Shown in pieces: positions 45,563-55,101 of a stretch of 64,000 bases of DNA. Positions within the stretch are counted from its first letter, which is position 1, and each line of letters opens with the position of its first letter. The notes under the pieces were generated by a model that saw nothing but the letters and a program-made list of their open reading frames with translations, was not told where the DNA came from and made no database searches. Both the position numbers and the translations under genes were made by a program. Source of the DNA: Alphaproteobacteria bacterium (GTDB taxonomy: Bacteria > Pseudomonadota > Alphaproteobacteria > JAAEOK01); assembly GCA_024244705.1 (NCBI GenBank), contig JAAEOK010000085.1, forward strand, positions 1 to 64,000, in the 5' to 3' direction.

Positions 45563-46573
45563 TTAGCCGCCGGTCACGCTCATGTGGCGACCGACCGCGG
45601 GGCCGGTGTGGCGCCGGTCGATGACGAAATCATGGCCCTTGGGCTTGCGGCCGATTGCCTCGTGAATCGCCGACACCAGAATATCGTCGCCCTCGCTGGC
45701 GCGCAGCGGGGTCCGCAAATCCGCCGCGTCCTCTTGTCCGAGGCACATATATAGAGTGCCGGTACAAGTCAATCGCACGCGGTTGCACGATTCGCAGAAG
45801 TTGTGGGTAAGCGGCGTAATGAAGCCGATCTTGCGGCCGGTCTCGCCGACGGTGACGTAACGCGCCGGCCCGCCGCTGCGGTAGTCGATGTCGGTGAGAG
45901 TCCACGACTTCTCGATCTCGGCGCGTACCATCGACAGCGGCAGGTACTGATCGAGCCGCGATTCGCCGCCGATATCGCCCATCGGCATGACCTCGATGAA
46001 GGTGAGGTCAAAACCCTCGGCACCGCACCACTCGATGAGTTGGTCGAATTCCATGTCGTTGACGCCCTTGAGCGCCACGGTATTGATCTTGACGCCGAGC
46101 CCGGCCTCCTGGGCCGCGGCGAGACCCTCGCGCACCTTGTCGAGTTTGCCCCAACGGGTGATTTCGGCAAACTTGGCGTCGTCCAATGTATCGAGCGAGA
46201 CATTGATCCGCCTTACGCCAGCGTCGTAAAGATCGCCGGCATACTTCGACAATTGGCTGCCGTTCGTCGTCAGCGTCAGTTCTTCGAGTTTACCCGTGTC
46301 GAGGTGGCGTCCGAGATTGCGGAATAGGGATGTGACGTTGCGTCGAACCAACGGCTCGCCGCCGGTAATGCGCAGCTTGCGAACGCCCAAATGGACGAAA
46401 GCGGTGCACATCCGGTCCAGTTCTTCCAATGTCAGCAGGTCCGCCTTGGGCAAGAACGTCATGTCCTCGGCCATGCAGTAGACGCATCGAAAATCGCACC
46501 GGTCCGTCACCGATACACGCAAATACGTGATTGGGCGTTCGCAAGGGTCGATAAGTGATACGTCGTCGGCCAT
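45563..46573 (-). CDS. moaA: GTP 3',8-cyclase
   Basis: A 336-residue radical SAM enzyme of molybdenum cofactor synthesis. The SAM cluster Cys residues are 26, 30 and 33 in [10 protein letters not shown]; a second C-terminal cluster is supplied by [19 protein letters not shown] is the SAM-binding GGE. The protein ends in the Gly-Gly pair needed for catalysis (VTGG). Its product leads to molybdopterin, required by both FDHs in the window. No other moa genes are adjacent. Confidence 0.93.
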   Translation of the reverse strand: MADDVSLIDPCERPITYLRVSVTDRCDFRCVYCMAEDMTFLPKADLLTLEELDRMCTAFVHLGVRKLRITGGEPLVRRNVTSLFRNLGRHLDTGKLEELTLTTNGSQLSKYAGDLYDAGVRRINVSLDTLDDAKFAEITRWGKLDKVREGLAAAQEAGLGVKINTVALKGVNDMEFDQLIEWCGAEGFDLTFIEVMPMGDIGGESRLDQYLPLSMVRAEIEKSWTLTDIDYRSGGPARYVTVGETGRKIGFITPLTHNFCESCNRVRLTCTGTLYMCLGQEDAADLRTPLRASEGDDILVSAIHEAIGRKPKGHDFVIDRRHTGPAVGRHMSVTGG

Positions 46574-46692
46574 ACCCTCTCCGCGGCGCGCTTCAACAAT
46601 TCTTACCGGTTCGAAGGGCCGGCCATACCTGACTTGTGCCCGGCGGGTCGCGCTGTCACCCCGGTTTCCGATTAGATATAGTGCGCAGCATC

Positions 46693-47001
46693 ATGGGGCA
46701 AGCGGATAAGGTCGGTTTTCTCGATACCGGATGGGCACGTGGAACCGCCGTGCTGTGCGCCGTGGCGGCGGCGGGCGCGCTGGCCTATATCCACCGCGCG
46801 GATCTGTGGCCGGCGGAAGACGTCGGCGCCCTTGAAGACGTCGCCTATCGCCAATGTTTCACCGAACGGGCGGTGGACATCGATTCCATGGCCGCCGAAG
46901 GGACGATCAGCGGCCGCCAAGCGCTTCAGTTCAAGGCCCGCGCCGTAGCGATGTGCCGCGACCTCGCCGGCGGCAACAACCAGACACCTCCCGGGCAATA
47001 A
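46693..47001 (+). CDS. Small membrane-anchored hypothetical protein
   Basis: 102 residues with one N-terminal hydrophobic helix (about 16-35, ARGTAVLCAVAAAGALAYIH) and a soluble remainder carrying two Cys (YRQCFTE, VAMCRDL) in what look like two helices. No family recognised. The chosen ATG gives a short charged lead before the helix; no strong ribosome site is visible. It converges with the AlaX gene, nine bases apart. Confidence 0.5.
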   Translation: MGQADKVGFLDTGWARGTAVLCAVAAAGALAYIHRADLWPAEDVGALEDVAYRQCFTERAVDIDSMAAEGTISGRQALQFKARAVAMCRDLAGGNNQTPPGQ

Positions 47002-47010
47002 TCGAGACTC

Positions 47011-47658
47011 TCAGATCGGGTCCTTGACGTAGATCTCGATGCGCTCCTTGCCCCGGCCAATGTTCTTGCGTTTGAGCGATATTTCACCGACTTCGCTTGT
47101 TCGCCTGAGGTGTGTGCCGCCGCAGGCGACCGGCGGGAACTCGCGGATCTGCCAATAGCGCCGTTCGGTCGCCGCATCGCTGAACGCGCTGACGATTGCT
47201 TGATCGGACATCACGATTGCCGCTGCCTGTTCGGCGAGCGTCGCAAGGTCCATGGACAGGTTATCGTCCCAAGCGAAATCGATGCGTGCCTTATCGGGCG
47301 CGATGTGGGCGCCAATTTTTTCGATTGCCTCGAATCGCCGGTAAGCGAGCTCCAATACAATTTCAGCCGCGAAGTGCAACCGCATCAGCCGGTAGCGCCG
47401 CGCCCACTCGATCTCGATCGTGACCGGGTCGCCGACGCGGAGGCCGTGATCGCTGTCGAGCGTGTAGACGATGTCCCGGTCACGCCTGCGGGCGCGGGTA
47501 ACGCGGTGGCCGGCGATGGTACCGGCATCGCTCTCCTGACCGCCGGACTCGGCGTAGAAATTGGTCGCGGCGACCGTCACGTCGAGGTCCTCGACGCCGG
47601 TGACCCGCGTCTCGAGCCGCGTCAGATAGGGGTTCTGCCAGAAAATTTCCTCGGTCAT
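47011..47658 (-). CDS. Alanyl-tRNA editing (AlaX-like) protein with a variant metal site
   Basis: A 215-residue AlaX-type protein, related to the editing domain of alanyl-tRNA synthetase, which hydrolyses Ser- or Gly-tRNA(Ala). The N-terminal NFYAESGGQ and the C-terminal CGGTH (Cys179, His183) are standard. The first metal motif, normally HxxxH, reads HFAAE (His95, Glu99), so one His ligand is Glu here. Activity therefore needs checking. Coordinates end just after the FDH cluster's minus-strand gene. Confidence 0.82.
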   Translation of the reverse strand: MTEEIFWQNPYLTRLETRVTGVEDLDVTVAATNFYAESGGQESDAGTIAGHRVTRARRRDRDIVYTLDSDHGLRVGDPVTIEIEWARRYRLMRLHFAAEIVLELAYRRFEAIEKIGAHIAPDKARIDFAWDDNLSMDLATLAEQAAAIVMSDQAIVSAFSDAATERRYWQIREFPPVACGGTHLRRTSEVGEISLKRKNIGRGKERIEIYVKDPI

Positions 47659-47688
47659 CGATTGATCGCACGATCGGAAACGCGATCC

Positions 47689-49761
47689 CTAGTCCCCGTC
47701 CTCCCCCGCTTCGTCCTTGCGCTGCGAGAGCAGGTCTTGACGCGCCTTCTCGATTTCGGGTTCGCGGAGATAATCCTCGGTGGTACGCACGCGCGGCCGC
47801 GGCGCCCCGCCGAACGGGTCGTCGCCGGCCTCGAACTGCACGATGACCCGGCAATCGTCGCACATTTTAAGCCGTTCGGTCGCCTGCGCGTCCTTGAACA
47901 TGGCGTGGCGGCCGCCGAGCTCTTCGACGATGCGTTCGATCGAACTCTTGGTGCCGAAGGGTTTGCCGCAACGGACACAGTTAAAGGGCTCCTCTTCCTT
48001 GACGACGAGGGCACGCCGGGCCTCCTCGGTGAAGTTGAACCGCGGTTGCAGCGAAATTACCGATTCGGGGCATGTCGATTGACACAAACCACACTGGATG
48101 CAGGCCGCCTCCTGAAAACTCAGCTGCGGCCTATCCGGGTTGTCGATAAGCGCCCCGGTGGGGCAGGCGCCGACACAGGCGAGGCACAAGGTGCAGCCTT
48201 GGGTGTCGACCGAAACGTGGCCGAACGGAGCGCCGTGGGGTAGTGGCAGCAGATCGATCGGTTCCGGCGCATGCTTGTGAAGATGGTCCAACGACAGCGT
48301 GATGACGTTGCGCTTGTTGCCCATGGCAAGGAACGTGCCCGGTGTCATGGGCGCCATTTGCGGCTGCGCATAGAGCGCCGCCTCAACCGCATCGGGGTCG
48401 GTTTCATCGAGAACGGCGACCCGCCCGCCGCCGTAACCGAGACCACTGGCCGCCGCTTCGGCAAGGCCGATCTGGCCCGCCAGCCCGCTGAGTTCGTCCC
48501 GCCGTCGCGGCGGCACCAGGATGAACACCCGCTCGGCACCATAGGCGAGTGCTGCCGAAAGAAACTCAAAGCCGATCTGAGTCACTTCGTTGACCGCGAA
48601 GGGAATAACGCGCGCGGGCAGACCGCGTCCGAACCGCGACATCATCGAAATCAGTTCGCTGCCGTATTCACCGTCATGGACCAAAAGAGCCGGGCGCTCG
48701 CCGCCTGCCTTATGATAGGCGGAGAGCATAGTCCGCAGCCGCTCGAGCACGATCTCGAGCGGCGGCAACGCATAGGAAGCGGCTCCCGTCGGGCAAACGC
48801 TGTGGCACCCACCGCAGCCGCCGCAGATATAGGGATCGATTTCGACATGATCGCCGTTTGGCGCAATGGCGCTCGCCGGACAAACGTCGAGGCAGCGCGT
48901 ACAGCCGGTCTTCTCGCTGCGTGAATGGGCGCAGATTTCGGGTGTGTAGGTGACGTAACGCGGCTTCTCGAATTCGCCGACCATGTCGGTGAGTTCGAAC
49001 AGCACCCGTTGCACAGCGACCGGGTCATTCGGGTCCGGCCGGAAATAGCCGTCTCGCTTTTCCGGCGCCGGGAACAGTGAATCGCCGCCACTCAAGTCGA
49101 GGATCAGATCACAATTCGAGGCCGCGCCGTCGCGCGAATCATGAAACGCCAATTCCTGACGCGAAGAAACGATCATTGGCGCGTACGAATTGACGACGAT
49201 TTCGAAGGCGCCGAGATGGCCGCGGGCGGATGCGATGGTGCCGGCAAAGATGGGAATGTCCATGATTGCCGGTGGAATCACCGCGCCCGGTTTCGACAGC
49301 AGCAGGGTGACGTCGAGCCGGGAAGACAGCTGGCGCGCCGCCGCCAAAGCGACCTCGTCACGGCCATAGACCAGGCAAACACCCTCGGATGACATCGATA
49401 CCGACGGCGCGCCCGGTACCGAAATGGTCGCCTCGGCCAGCAGCGCCGCGATTTTCGGCGTCGCCGCGCTTGCTTCCGCCGACCACCCGGCGTTTTCGCG
49501 GATATTGGTGAAGGTTATCGGCGTTTCGCTTTTGCCCTCCATCGCCGTCTCGCGAAAGAGGGGCGATTCCTGGGTGCAAGCGACGACCACGCCGCCGCCG
49601 TCGCCCAGCGCGTACTCGAAATTTTCGATCTGTGCGCGGCACAATTGGGTATGGATCGTGGCCGCCGATTGGGCACCACAGGCCTTGGCCAGCTTGTTTC
49701 CGTCGAGGGTCATCGTCGCTTCGCAGTCGCAGACGAGAACCTTCTTGCCGCCGATCTCCAT
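47689..49761 (-). CDS. Multi-[4Fe-4S] ferredoxin-like protein of the FDH cluster
   Basis: A 690-residue cytoplasmic protein with at least four cluster motifs: CTRCLDVCPASAI, CGGCGGCHSVCPTGA, CTLCLACVGACPTGAL and CIQCGLCQSTCPESV. A C-terminal Cys pair set (NCVRCGKPFG and CDDC) suggests a zinc finger. The N-terminal VLVCDCEATM region recalls HdrA-like proteins. It is the outward-facing first gene of the FDH cluster, divergent from DUF3305. I infer an electron-transfer or FDH-assembly role; similar proteins occur beside alphaproteobacterial fdh operons. Confidence 0.85.
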   Translation of the reverse strand: MEIGGKKVLVCDCEATMTLDGNKLAKACGAQSAATIHTQLCRAQIENFEYALGDGGGVVVACTQESPLFRETAMEGKSETPITFTNIRENAGWSAEASAATPKIAALLAEATISVPGAPSVSMSSEGVCLVYGRDEVALAAARQLSSRLDVTLLLSKPGAVIPPAIMDIPIFAGTIASARGHLGAFEIVVNSYAPMIVSSRQELAFHDSRDGAASNCDLILDLSGGDSLFPAPEKRDGYFRPDPNDPVAVQRVLFELTDMVGEFEKPRYVTYTPEICAHSRSEKTGCTRCLDVCPASAIAPNGDHVEIDPYICGGCGGCHSVCPTGAASYALPPLEIVLERLRTMLSAYHKAGGERPALLVHDGEYGSELISMMSRFGRGLPARVIPFAVNEVTQIGFEFLSAALAYGAERVFILVPPRRRDELSGLAGQIGLAEAAASGLGYGGGRVAVLDETDPDAVEAALYAQPQMAPMTPGTFLAMGNKRNVITLSLDHLHKHAPEPIDLLPLPHGAPFGHVSVDTQGCTLCLACVGACPTGALIDNPDRPQLSFQEAACIQCGLCQSTCPESVISLQPRFNFTEEARRALVVKEEEPFNCVRCGKPFGTKSSIERIVEELGGRHAMFKDAQATERLKMCDDCRVIVQFEAGDDPFGGAPRPRVRTTEDYLREPEIEKARQDLLSQRKDEAGEDGD

Positions 49762-49929
49762 AATCCTCCCTTCGGCCGATTTCTTTCTTTGGCCGTTGCG
49801 TCATGCGACGCGCCGCCTTAATTAAAGCGGGTCGCACCGGGAGTCCATCGCCGCGAAGCAGAATTGTCGGCACCAGCGGCGGCGACCGCGACCAGGCGAA
49901 ATGGCGAAGCGAAGCGGCCGGAGAATTGC

Positions 49930-50475
49930 ATGACCGTTGAACGCATGATCAGCATGCCAATCGGCATCGTCGTCGAGCGCCGCGAGCTCAATAACCGGTG
50001 GCAAAAATATGCGTGGCGTCCGGTTGCGATCATCCCCGGCGCGCCCGAATCCGAATATTGGAAGAGGCTGCGCAAAGGCGACGGTTGGGCCCATTATCAT
50101 GCCGCGACTTTGCCGCTGGAACTGCATCGCCGTGAAACCGAAGCCTACAAGGTTGCTCTGTCTGCCAACCCGCCGTCGGTTTATGTTGTCATGCGCGAGG
50201 CGCTGGAAGAGGCCGAGCACGATTTCTTCCCGTTTCTGGTCACGGCGTCTCCCTATGAGGCGCAGGATTATCTCGACAGCGGTGAGGACATCGTCGAAGG
50301 TGTGCCGATGGATCGTGGCTTGGTCGCCTGGGTGCAAGCCTTCGTCGATCGGCATCACGTCGACCAACCCTTTCATAAGCGCAAACGCAAACCTTACGAT
50401 CCGCGTAAGACGGGTTTCGATCGCCCGCCGACAACACCGGTGACGAGGGGCGGCGACGGGAGTGACGATGGTTGA
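49930..50475 (+). CDS. DUF3305 protein of the FDH cluster
   Basis: A 181-residue cytoplasmic protein of the DUF3305 family, found in alphaproteobacterial FDH loci. It begins VERMISMPIGIVVERRELN and contains WQKYAWRPVAII and WVQAFVDRHH. No catalytic motif is evident. GGAG at 49919-49922 supports the ATG. It overlaps the DUF3306 gene by eight bases. An FDH maturation role is inferred from its consistent neighbourhood. Confidence 0.85.
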   Translation: MTVERMISMPIGIVVERRELNNRWQKYAWRPVAIIPGAPESEYWKRLRKGDGWAHYHAATLPLELHRRETEAYKVALSANPPSVYVVMREALEEAEHDFFPFLVTASPYEAQDYLDSGEDIVEGVPMDRGLVAWVQAFVDRHHVDQPFHKRKRKPYDPRKTGFDRPPTTPVTRGGDGSDDG

Positions 50476-51055
50476 GGACGATGCCTTTGTCCGCCGTTGG
50501 ACGCGACGCAAGGACGCTGTCCGGCGCGAGGAAAGCGACCCGGCAACGCTCGAGTCACCGGAAGGCACCGCGCCGGCCGCCGGCGAGATCGATGAGAACA
50601 CCGCGAATTCGCAATCGGACGTCGCGCCCGAAGACTTGCCCGACATCGATTCGCTCGACGAACAATCCGACTACCGGGTGTTCATGAAAGAGGGGGTGCC
50701 CGAGGAATTGCGCACCCGAGCCCTGCGCAAGCTGTGGCGGAGCAATCCGATATTCGGCGAAATGGATGGCCTCGATGAATATTGCGAGGACTTCACCGAC
50801 GCCGCCCTCGCCGTCAAGGGGTCGCTGAAATCGATCTATAAGGTCGGGCAGGGCTACGCGAAGGACAAAGCGCCGGCGGTTGCGGATGCCGAACTGGAGG
50901 AGCCCCGGGAACCGACGATAGAGCAAGCCGATGTCGGTGCAACCGAGGCCGCGGAGGCCGATGAGGAAGCACCGACCGAAGTCGAAAACGCGACAGTAGC
51001 GGAGAATGCCGATACGGGAGAAAACGACGACTCGGACGCGATAGAAAAATCGTGA
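50468..51055 (+). CDS. DUF3306 protein of the FDH cluster
   Basis: A 195-residue acidic protein of the DUF3306 family. The conserved part is residues 3-130, including DDAFVRRWTRRKDAVRREE and a central LRTRALRKLWRSNPIF; the C-terminal 70 residues are low-complexity Glu/Ala-rich and probably disordered. It overlaps DUF3305 and is the last gene before the regulatory gap. It could act as an assembly factor (inference). Confidence 0.83.
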   Translation: MVEDDAFVRRWTRRKDAVRREESDPATLESPEGTAPAAGEIDENTANSQSDVAPEDLPDIDSLDEQSDYRVFMKEGVPEELRTRALRKLWRSNPIFGEMDGLDEYCEDFTDAALAVKGSLKSIYKVGQGYAKDKAPAVADAELEEPREPTIEQADVGATEAAEADEEAPTEVENATVAENADTGENDDSDAIEKS

Positions 51056-51246
51056 ACGATATTGCGATGCAATATGGGCAAAATGCACTCAATCTTTCAT
51101 GTGACCATACGTAAGTTTGATGTTTTTCCGAGCTGCCGATAACGCTCAGTTGTTCGCAGTTGCGCAATAATGTTGCGTTGCAATAGCCTAAGTTTGAATT
51201 AATTCTAGACCCCGCCCCAAGCCGTACTGTACCTTGTGAATCGCCG
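51056..51246 (+). promoter_or_regulatory. AT-rich regulatory interval upstream of the fdh structural genes
   Basis: This 190-base gap is visibly poorer in GC than its surroundings. It has a perfect inverted repeat ATATTGCGATGCAATAT at 51059-51075, right after the DUF3306 stop. It also has a nine-base direct repeat TAAGTTTGA at 51112-51120 and 51189-51197, and a TTGCGCAATAATGTTGCG stretch near 51154. Any of these could be operator sites or promoter elements for the following fdh genes; no known consensus was matched. Confidence 0.5.
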
Positions 51247-51303
51247 GTGAAAAAAAGACAAAACGTCGGCGAGAAGATGAATTTCTGGGAGGTAGGTACC
51301 CCG

Positions 51304-51915
51304 ATGACCAAATCGGGCAGCTCGGTCGCTCACGTCATAACAGAAGAAGACGCGCTACGTGTTCATTATTATCGGTTCCTGGGGCGCCTTTTGGCGATGC
51401 CAGCTGATCGTGACGTGCTCGCCGTGGCCGCCGGTCTCGAGGGCGACGATACCGATATGGGTCAGGCCCTCGGCGCGTTGGCGGCGATCGCGCGCGGGGT
51501 AACACCGTCCGACGTCAAGGACGAATACAACGCATTGTTTATCGGCCTCGGCCGCGGCGAGTTGATTCCCTTCGCGTCGTACTATCTGACCGGGTTCCTT
51601 CACGAAAAGCCGCTGGCGAAATTGCGTGCCGATATGGACCTGCGCGGGATCGCGCGCGCCAACAATGTTAAAGAGCCGGAGGACCATATCGCCGCGGTCT
51701 GCGAAATGATGGCGGGATTGATTGGCGGCGATTTCGGTGCGCCGGTCGATCTCTATGGGCAGCGAGATTTCTTCGTGACCCACTTGTCGCCATGGGCGGG
51801 GCGCTTTTTCGAGGACCTCGAGGCGGCGGAAATGGCAAGATTCTATATGCCGGTTGGAACCATAGGCCGGGTCTTTATGAATATCGAGGCAACTGCATTT
51901 GAGATGGTGAGCTGA
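51304..51915 (+). CDS. TorD-family FDH assembly chaperone
   Basis: A 203-residue cytoplasmic chaperone of the TorD/DmsD type that keeps Tat-exported molybdoenzymes folded and loaded before export. It is all-helical, with YYRFLGRLLAMPADRD, DEYNALFIGLGRGELIPFAS and a C-terminal DHIAAVCEMMAGLI motif. GGGAGG at 51287-51292 supports the ATG at 51304; earlier in-frame starts at 51247 and 51277 are possible. It precedes the Tat-signal genes as expected. Confidence 0.86.
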   Translation: MTKSGSSVAHVITEEDALRVHYYRFLGRLLAMPADRDVLAVAAGLEGDDTDMGQALGALAAIARGVTPSDVKDEYNALFIGLGRGELIPFASYYLTGFLHEKPLAKLRADMDLRGIARANNVKEPEDHIAAVCEMMAGLIGGDFGAPVDLYGQRDFFVTHLSPWAGRFFEDLEAAEMARFYMPVGTIGRVFMNIEATAFEMVS

Positions 51916-51990
51916 CGCGAGATCGTGGCGATCGCATCGGCTTATTCACTGTAGCCGCGTTTAGACGAAGGTGAGAGCAAGGTGGAACAA

Positions 51991-52188
51991 ATGAGCAAGA
52001 AAGAGATCACATCGATCAAGCGACGCGACTTCTTGAGAGCCGCCGGACTCGGCGGCGTTGCCGGCGCCGCGGCGGTGGCAACGGGGATTGGTTCGGCCGA
52101 GGCGGCGACGCCCGACGAACTCAGCGGCGGCGGCGGTTATCGAGAGACCGCGCACGTCAAGAAATACTATGAACTGGCGAAATTTTAA
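51991..52188 (+). CDS. Tat-signal micro-protein of the FDH region
   Basis: A 65-residue protein with a twin-arginine signal IKRRDFLRAAGLGGVAGAAA ending in a probable signal peptidase site near AEAA. The mature part is short (about 30 residues, GGGGYRETAHVKKYYELAKF). It belongs to the family of formate-dehydrogenase-region Tat targets that lie just upstream of fdhA. Its role is unknown, perhaps a periplasmic FDH subunit. AAGGTGG at 51979-51985 fits the start. Confidence 0.84.
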   Translation: MSKKEITSIKRRDFLRAAGLGGVAGAAAVATGIGSAEAATPDELSGGGGYRETAHVKKYYELAKF

Positions 52189-52216
52189 CGCCCGCGCGAA
52201 CGGTTAGGAGAGACCA

Positions 52217-55090
52217 ATGCTTACAAAAAAGGTCAACGGAACAACAGGCGGCGCGCGGTTGACGAAGTCGCTCGCGGGCCTGACCGGCGGTGCCATCGAT
52301 CGCCGCACGTTCCTCAAGCGCTCCGGCCTGGCGGCCGGTGGCATTGCCGCCGCTTCGACGCTTTCCGGCGGCATGGTTGCCAAGGCGCAGGACATTCCGG
52401 GTCCCGGTGCGCGGCCCAAGGAACTGATCAAGAGCGTTTGCACGCATTGCTCGGTCGGCTGCACGGTCATTGCCGAGGTCGAGAATGGCGTCTGGACCGG
52501 TCAGGAGCCCGGCTTCGACAGCCCGTTCAATCTCGGCGCCCATTGCTGTAAGGGCGCCGCGGTGCGCGAACACGCCCATGGCGAACGTCGCCTGAAATAC
52601 CCGATGAAGCAGGTCGACGGCAAATGGACCAAGATCACCTGGGAAGAGGCGATCAACGAGATCGGCGACAAGATGCTGTCGATCAAGGAGGAATCGGGCC
52701 CCGATTCGGTCTACTGGCTGGGCTCGGCCAAGCACAGCAACGAGCAGGCCTATCTGGTCCGCAAGTTCGCCGCCTTCTGGGGCTCGAACAATGTCGACCA
52801 TCAGGCGCGGATCTGTCATTCGACCACGGTCGCGGGTGTCGCCAACACCTGGGGCTACGGCGCGATGACCAACAGCTACAACGATATCCACAACAGCCGC
52901 GCGATTTTTGTCATCGGCGGCAACCCGGCCGAAGCCCATCCGGTGTCGCTGCTCCATCTGATGAAAGCCAAGGAGCGTAACAACGCGCCGCTGATCGTCT
53001 GTGATCCGCGGTTCACCAGGACGGCGGCACATTCGGATGAATACGTCCGCTTCCGTTCCGGCACCGACGTGGCGTTGATCTGGGGCATCCTCTGGCATGT
53101 CTTCGACAACGGTTGGGAGGACAAGCAGTTCATCAAGGCGCGCGTCTGGGGCATGGAACAGATTCGCGACGAAGTGAACAATTGGAACCCGGAAGAGACC
53201 GAGCGCGTCACCGGCGTGCCGGGCTCGCAGCTCAGACGTGTTGCCCGGACGATGGCCAACAACCGTCCCGGCACCGTGATCTGGTGCATGGGTGGGACCC
53301 AGCACACCAACGGCAACAACAATACGCGTGCCTACTGTGTGCTGCAGTTGGCCCTCGGCAACATGGGCGTCTCGGGCGGTGGCTGTAACATCTTCCGCGG
53401 CCATGACAACGTTCAGGGCGCGACCGACCTCGGCGTGCTGTGCAACACCTTGCCGGGCTACTACGGTCTTTCCGAAGGGGCCTGGAAGCACTGGTCGCGT
53501 GTCTGGGATGTCAACTACGACGACATGTTCAATCGCTTCGCCTCTCAGGAGCTGATGAACGCCAAGGGTATCCCGGTGTCGCGCTGGGTCGACGGCGTTC
53601 TCGAGGCCAAGGAGAACATGGACCAGCCCGACAATGTCCGGGCCATGGTCTTCTGGGGCCATGCGCCGAATTCGCAGACCCGCGGTCTCGACATGGTCGA
53701 GGCGATGAACAAACTCGACATCCTGGTCGTCATCGATCCCTATCCGACGGCAACCGCGGTCATGCACAACCGCACCGACGGCACCTACCTTCTGCCGGCG
53801 GCGACGCAGTTCGAGACCTATGGCTCGGTGACCGCGTCGAACAGATCGTTCCAGTGGCGCGACAAGGTCATCGAGCCGATGTTCGAGTGCAAGCCGGACC
53901 ATGAGATCGCCTATCTCCTGGCGCAAAAGCTCGGTTTTGCCGACGACATGTTCAAGAACATCGAAGTCAGCGGCACCGAGCCGCTGGTCGAAGACGTGCT
54001 GCGCGAGATCAACCGCGGCATGTGGACGATCGGTTATACCGGCCAGTCGCCGGAGCGCCTCAAGAAGCATATGGCCAACCAGCATACCTTCGACCGCACG
54101 ACCTTGCAGGCGAATGGTGGGCCATGCGACGGCGACTATTACGGGCTGCCGTGGCCGTCTTGGGGACCACCGGAGATGAACCATCCCGGGACGCCGAACC
54201 TCTACGACATGTCGAAGCCGGTGGCCGAAGGTGGTCTGACCTTCCGCGCCCGTTTCGGGGTCGAACGGGACGGCGAGAACCTGCTCGCCGAGGGCGCCTA
54301 TTCGGCGGACTCGGAGATCAAGGACGGTTATCCCGAGTTCACCATGGCGATGCTCAAGCAGCTCGGCTGGGACGGTGACCTGACCGATGACGAGCGGGCC
54401 ACGATCGAAGGCATTGCCGGCGACAAGACCAACTGGAAAGTCGACCTCTCGGGAGGTATCCAGCGGGTTGCGATCAAGCATGGCTGTGCCCCGTTCGGCA
54501 ACGCCAAGGCCCGTTGCGTGGTCTGGACCTTCCCCGACCCGGTGCCGACCCATCGCGAGCCGCTCTATACCCCGCGGCGCGATCTTGTTGCCGATTACCC
54601 GACCTATACCGACCGGCAGATGTACCGTCTGCCGACCCGCTATATGTCGATCCAGGAGCAGGACTTCACCGCCGACTTCCCGATGATTCTGACATCGGGT
54701 CGAATCGTCGAATACGAAGGCGGTGGCGACGAGACCCGGTCCAATCGGTGGCTCGCCGAATTGCAGCAGCACATGTATGTCGAGATCAATCCGTTCAACG
54801 CCAATAGCCTTGGCATCAAGGACGGTGACATGGTCTGGGTGCATGGGCCGGAAGGTGCAAAGGGCAAGGTCATGGCGATGGTCACCGAACGGGTCGCCCG
54901 TGACGTGGCTTTCATGCCGTTCCACTGGGACGGTCACATGGAAGGGGTCGATCTCCGCGACAAGTACCCGGCGGGAGCGGACCCCTATGTCCTTGGCGAA
55001 GCCAGCAACACGGTACAGACATACGGCTATGACTCGGTCACCAACATGCAAGAAACCAAGGCGACCTTGTGCCGCATCGAAAAAGCGTAG
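52217..55090 (+). CDS. fdhA: Formate dehydrogenase, periplasmic catalytic subunit
   Basis: A 957-residue molybdo/tungstopterin enzyme. Arg29-Arg30 lie in a twin-arginine signal IDRRTFLKRSGLAAGG, so the enzyme is exported folded. The cluster motif CTHCSVGCTVIAE and CCKGAAVREHAHGERR follow. Cys200 in HQARICHSTTV coordinates the metal, in place of Sec. SGRIVEYEGGGDETRSNRWL near the C-terminus marks the dinucleotide domain. It is cotranscribed with fdhB and belongs to a respiratory FDH that passes electrons to the membrane through cytochrome b. Confidence 0.95.
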   Translation: MLTKKVNGTTGGARLTKSLAGLTGGAIDRRTFLKRSGLAAGGIAAASTLSGGMVAKAQDIPGPGARPKELIKSVCTHCSVGCTVIAEVENGVWTGQEPGFDSPFNLGAHCCKGAAVREHAHGERRLKYPMKQVDGKWTKITWEEAINEIGDKMLSIKEESGPDSVYWLGSAKHSNEQAYLVRKFAAFWGSNNVDHQARICHSTTVAGVANTWGYGAMTNSYNDIHNSRAIFVIGGNPAEAHPVSLLHLMKAKERNNAPLIVCDPRFTRTAAHSDEYVRFRSGTDVALIWGILWHVFDNGWEDKQFIKARVWGMEQIRDEVNNWNPEETERVTGVPGSQLRRVARTMANNRPGTVIWCMGGTQHTNGNNNTRAYCVLQLALGNMGVSGGGCNIFRGHDNVQGATDLGVLCNTLPGYYGLSEGAWKHWSRVWDVNYDDMFNRFASQELMNAKGIPVSRWVDGVLEAKENMDQPDNVRAMVFWGHAPNSQTRGLDMVEAMNKLDILVVIDPYPTATAVMHNRTDGTYLLPAATQFETYGSVTASNRSFQWRDKVIEPMFECKPDHEIAYLLAQKLGFADDMFKNIEVSGTEPLVEDVLREINRGMWTIGYTGQSPERLKKHMANQHTFDRTTLQANGGPCDGDYYGLPWPSWGPPEMNHPGTPNLYDMSKPVAEGGLTFRARFGVERDGENLLAEGAYSADSEIKDGYPEFTMAMLKQLGWDGDLTDDERATIEGIAGDKTNWKVDLSGGIQRVAIKHGCAPFGNAKARCVVWTFPDPVPTHREPLYTPRRDLVADYPTYTDRQMYRLPTRYMSIQEQDFTADFPMILTSGRIVEYEGGGDETRSNRWLAELQQHMYVEINPFNANSLGIKDGDMVWVHGPEGAKGKVMAMVTERVARDVAFMPFHWDGHMEGVDLRDKYPAGADPYVLGEASNTVQTYGYDSVTNMQETKATLCRIEKA

Positions 55091-55101
55091 GGAGCTGAAC
55101 C

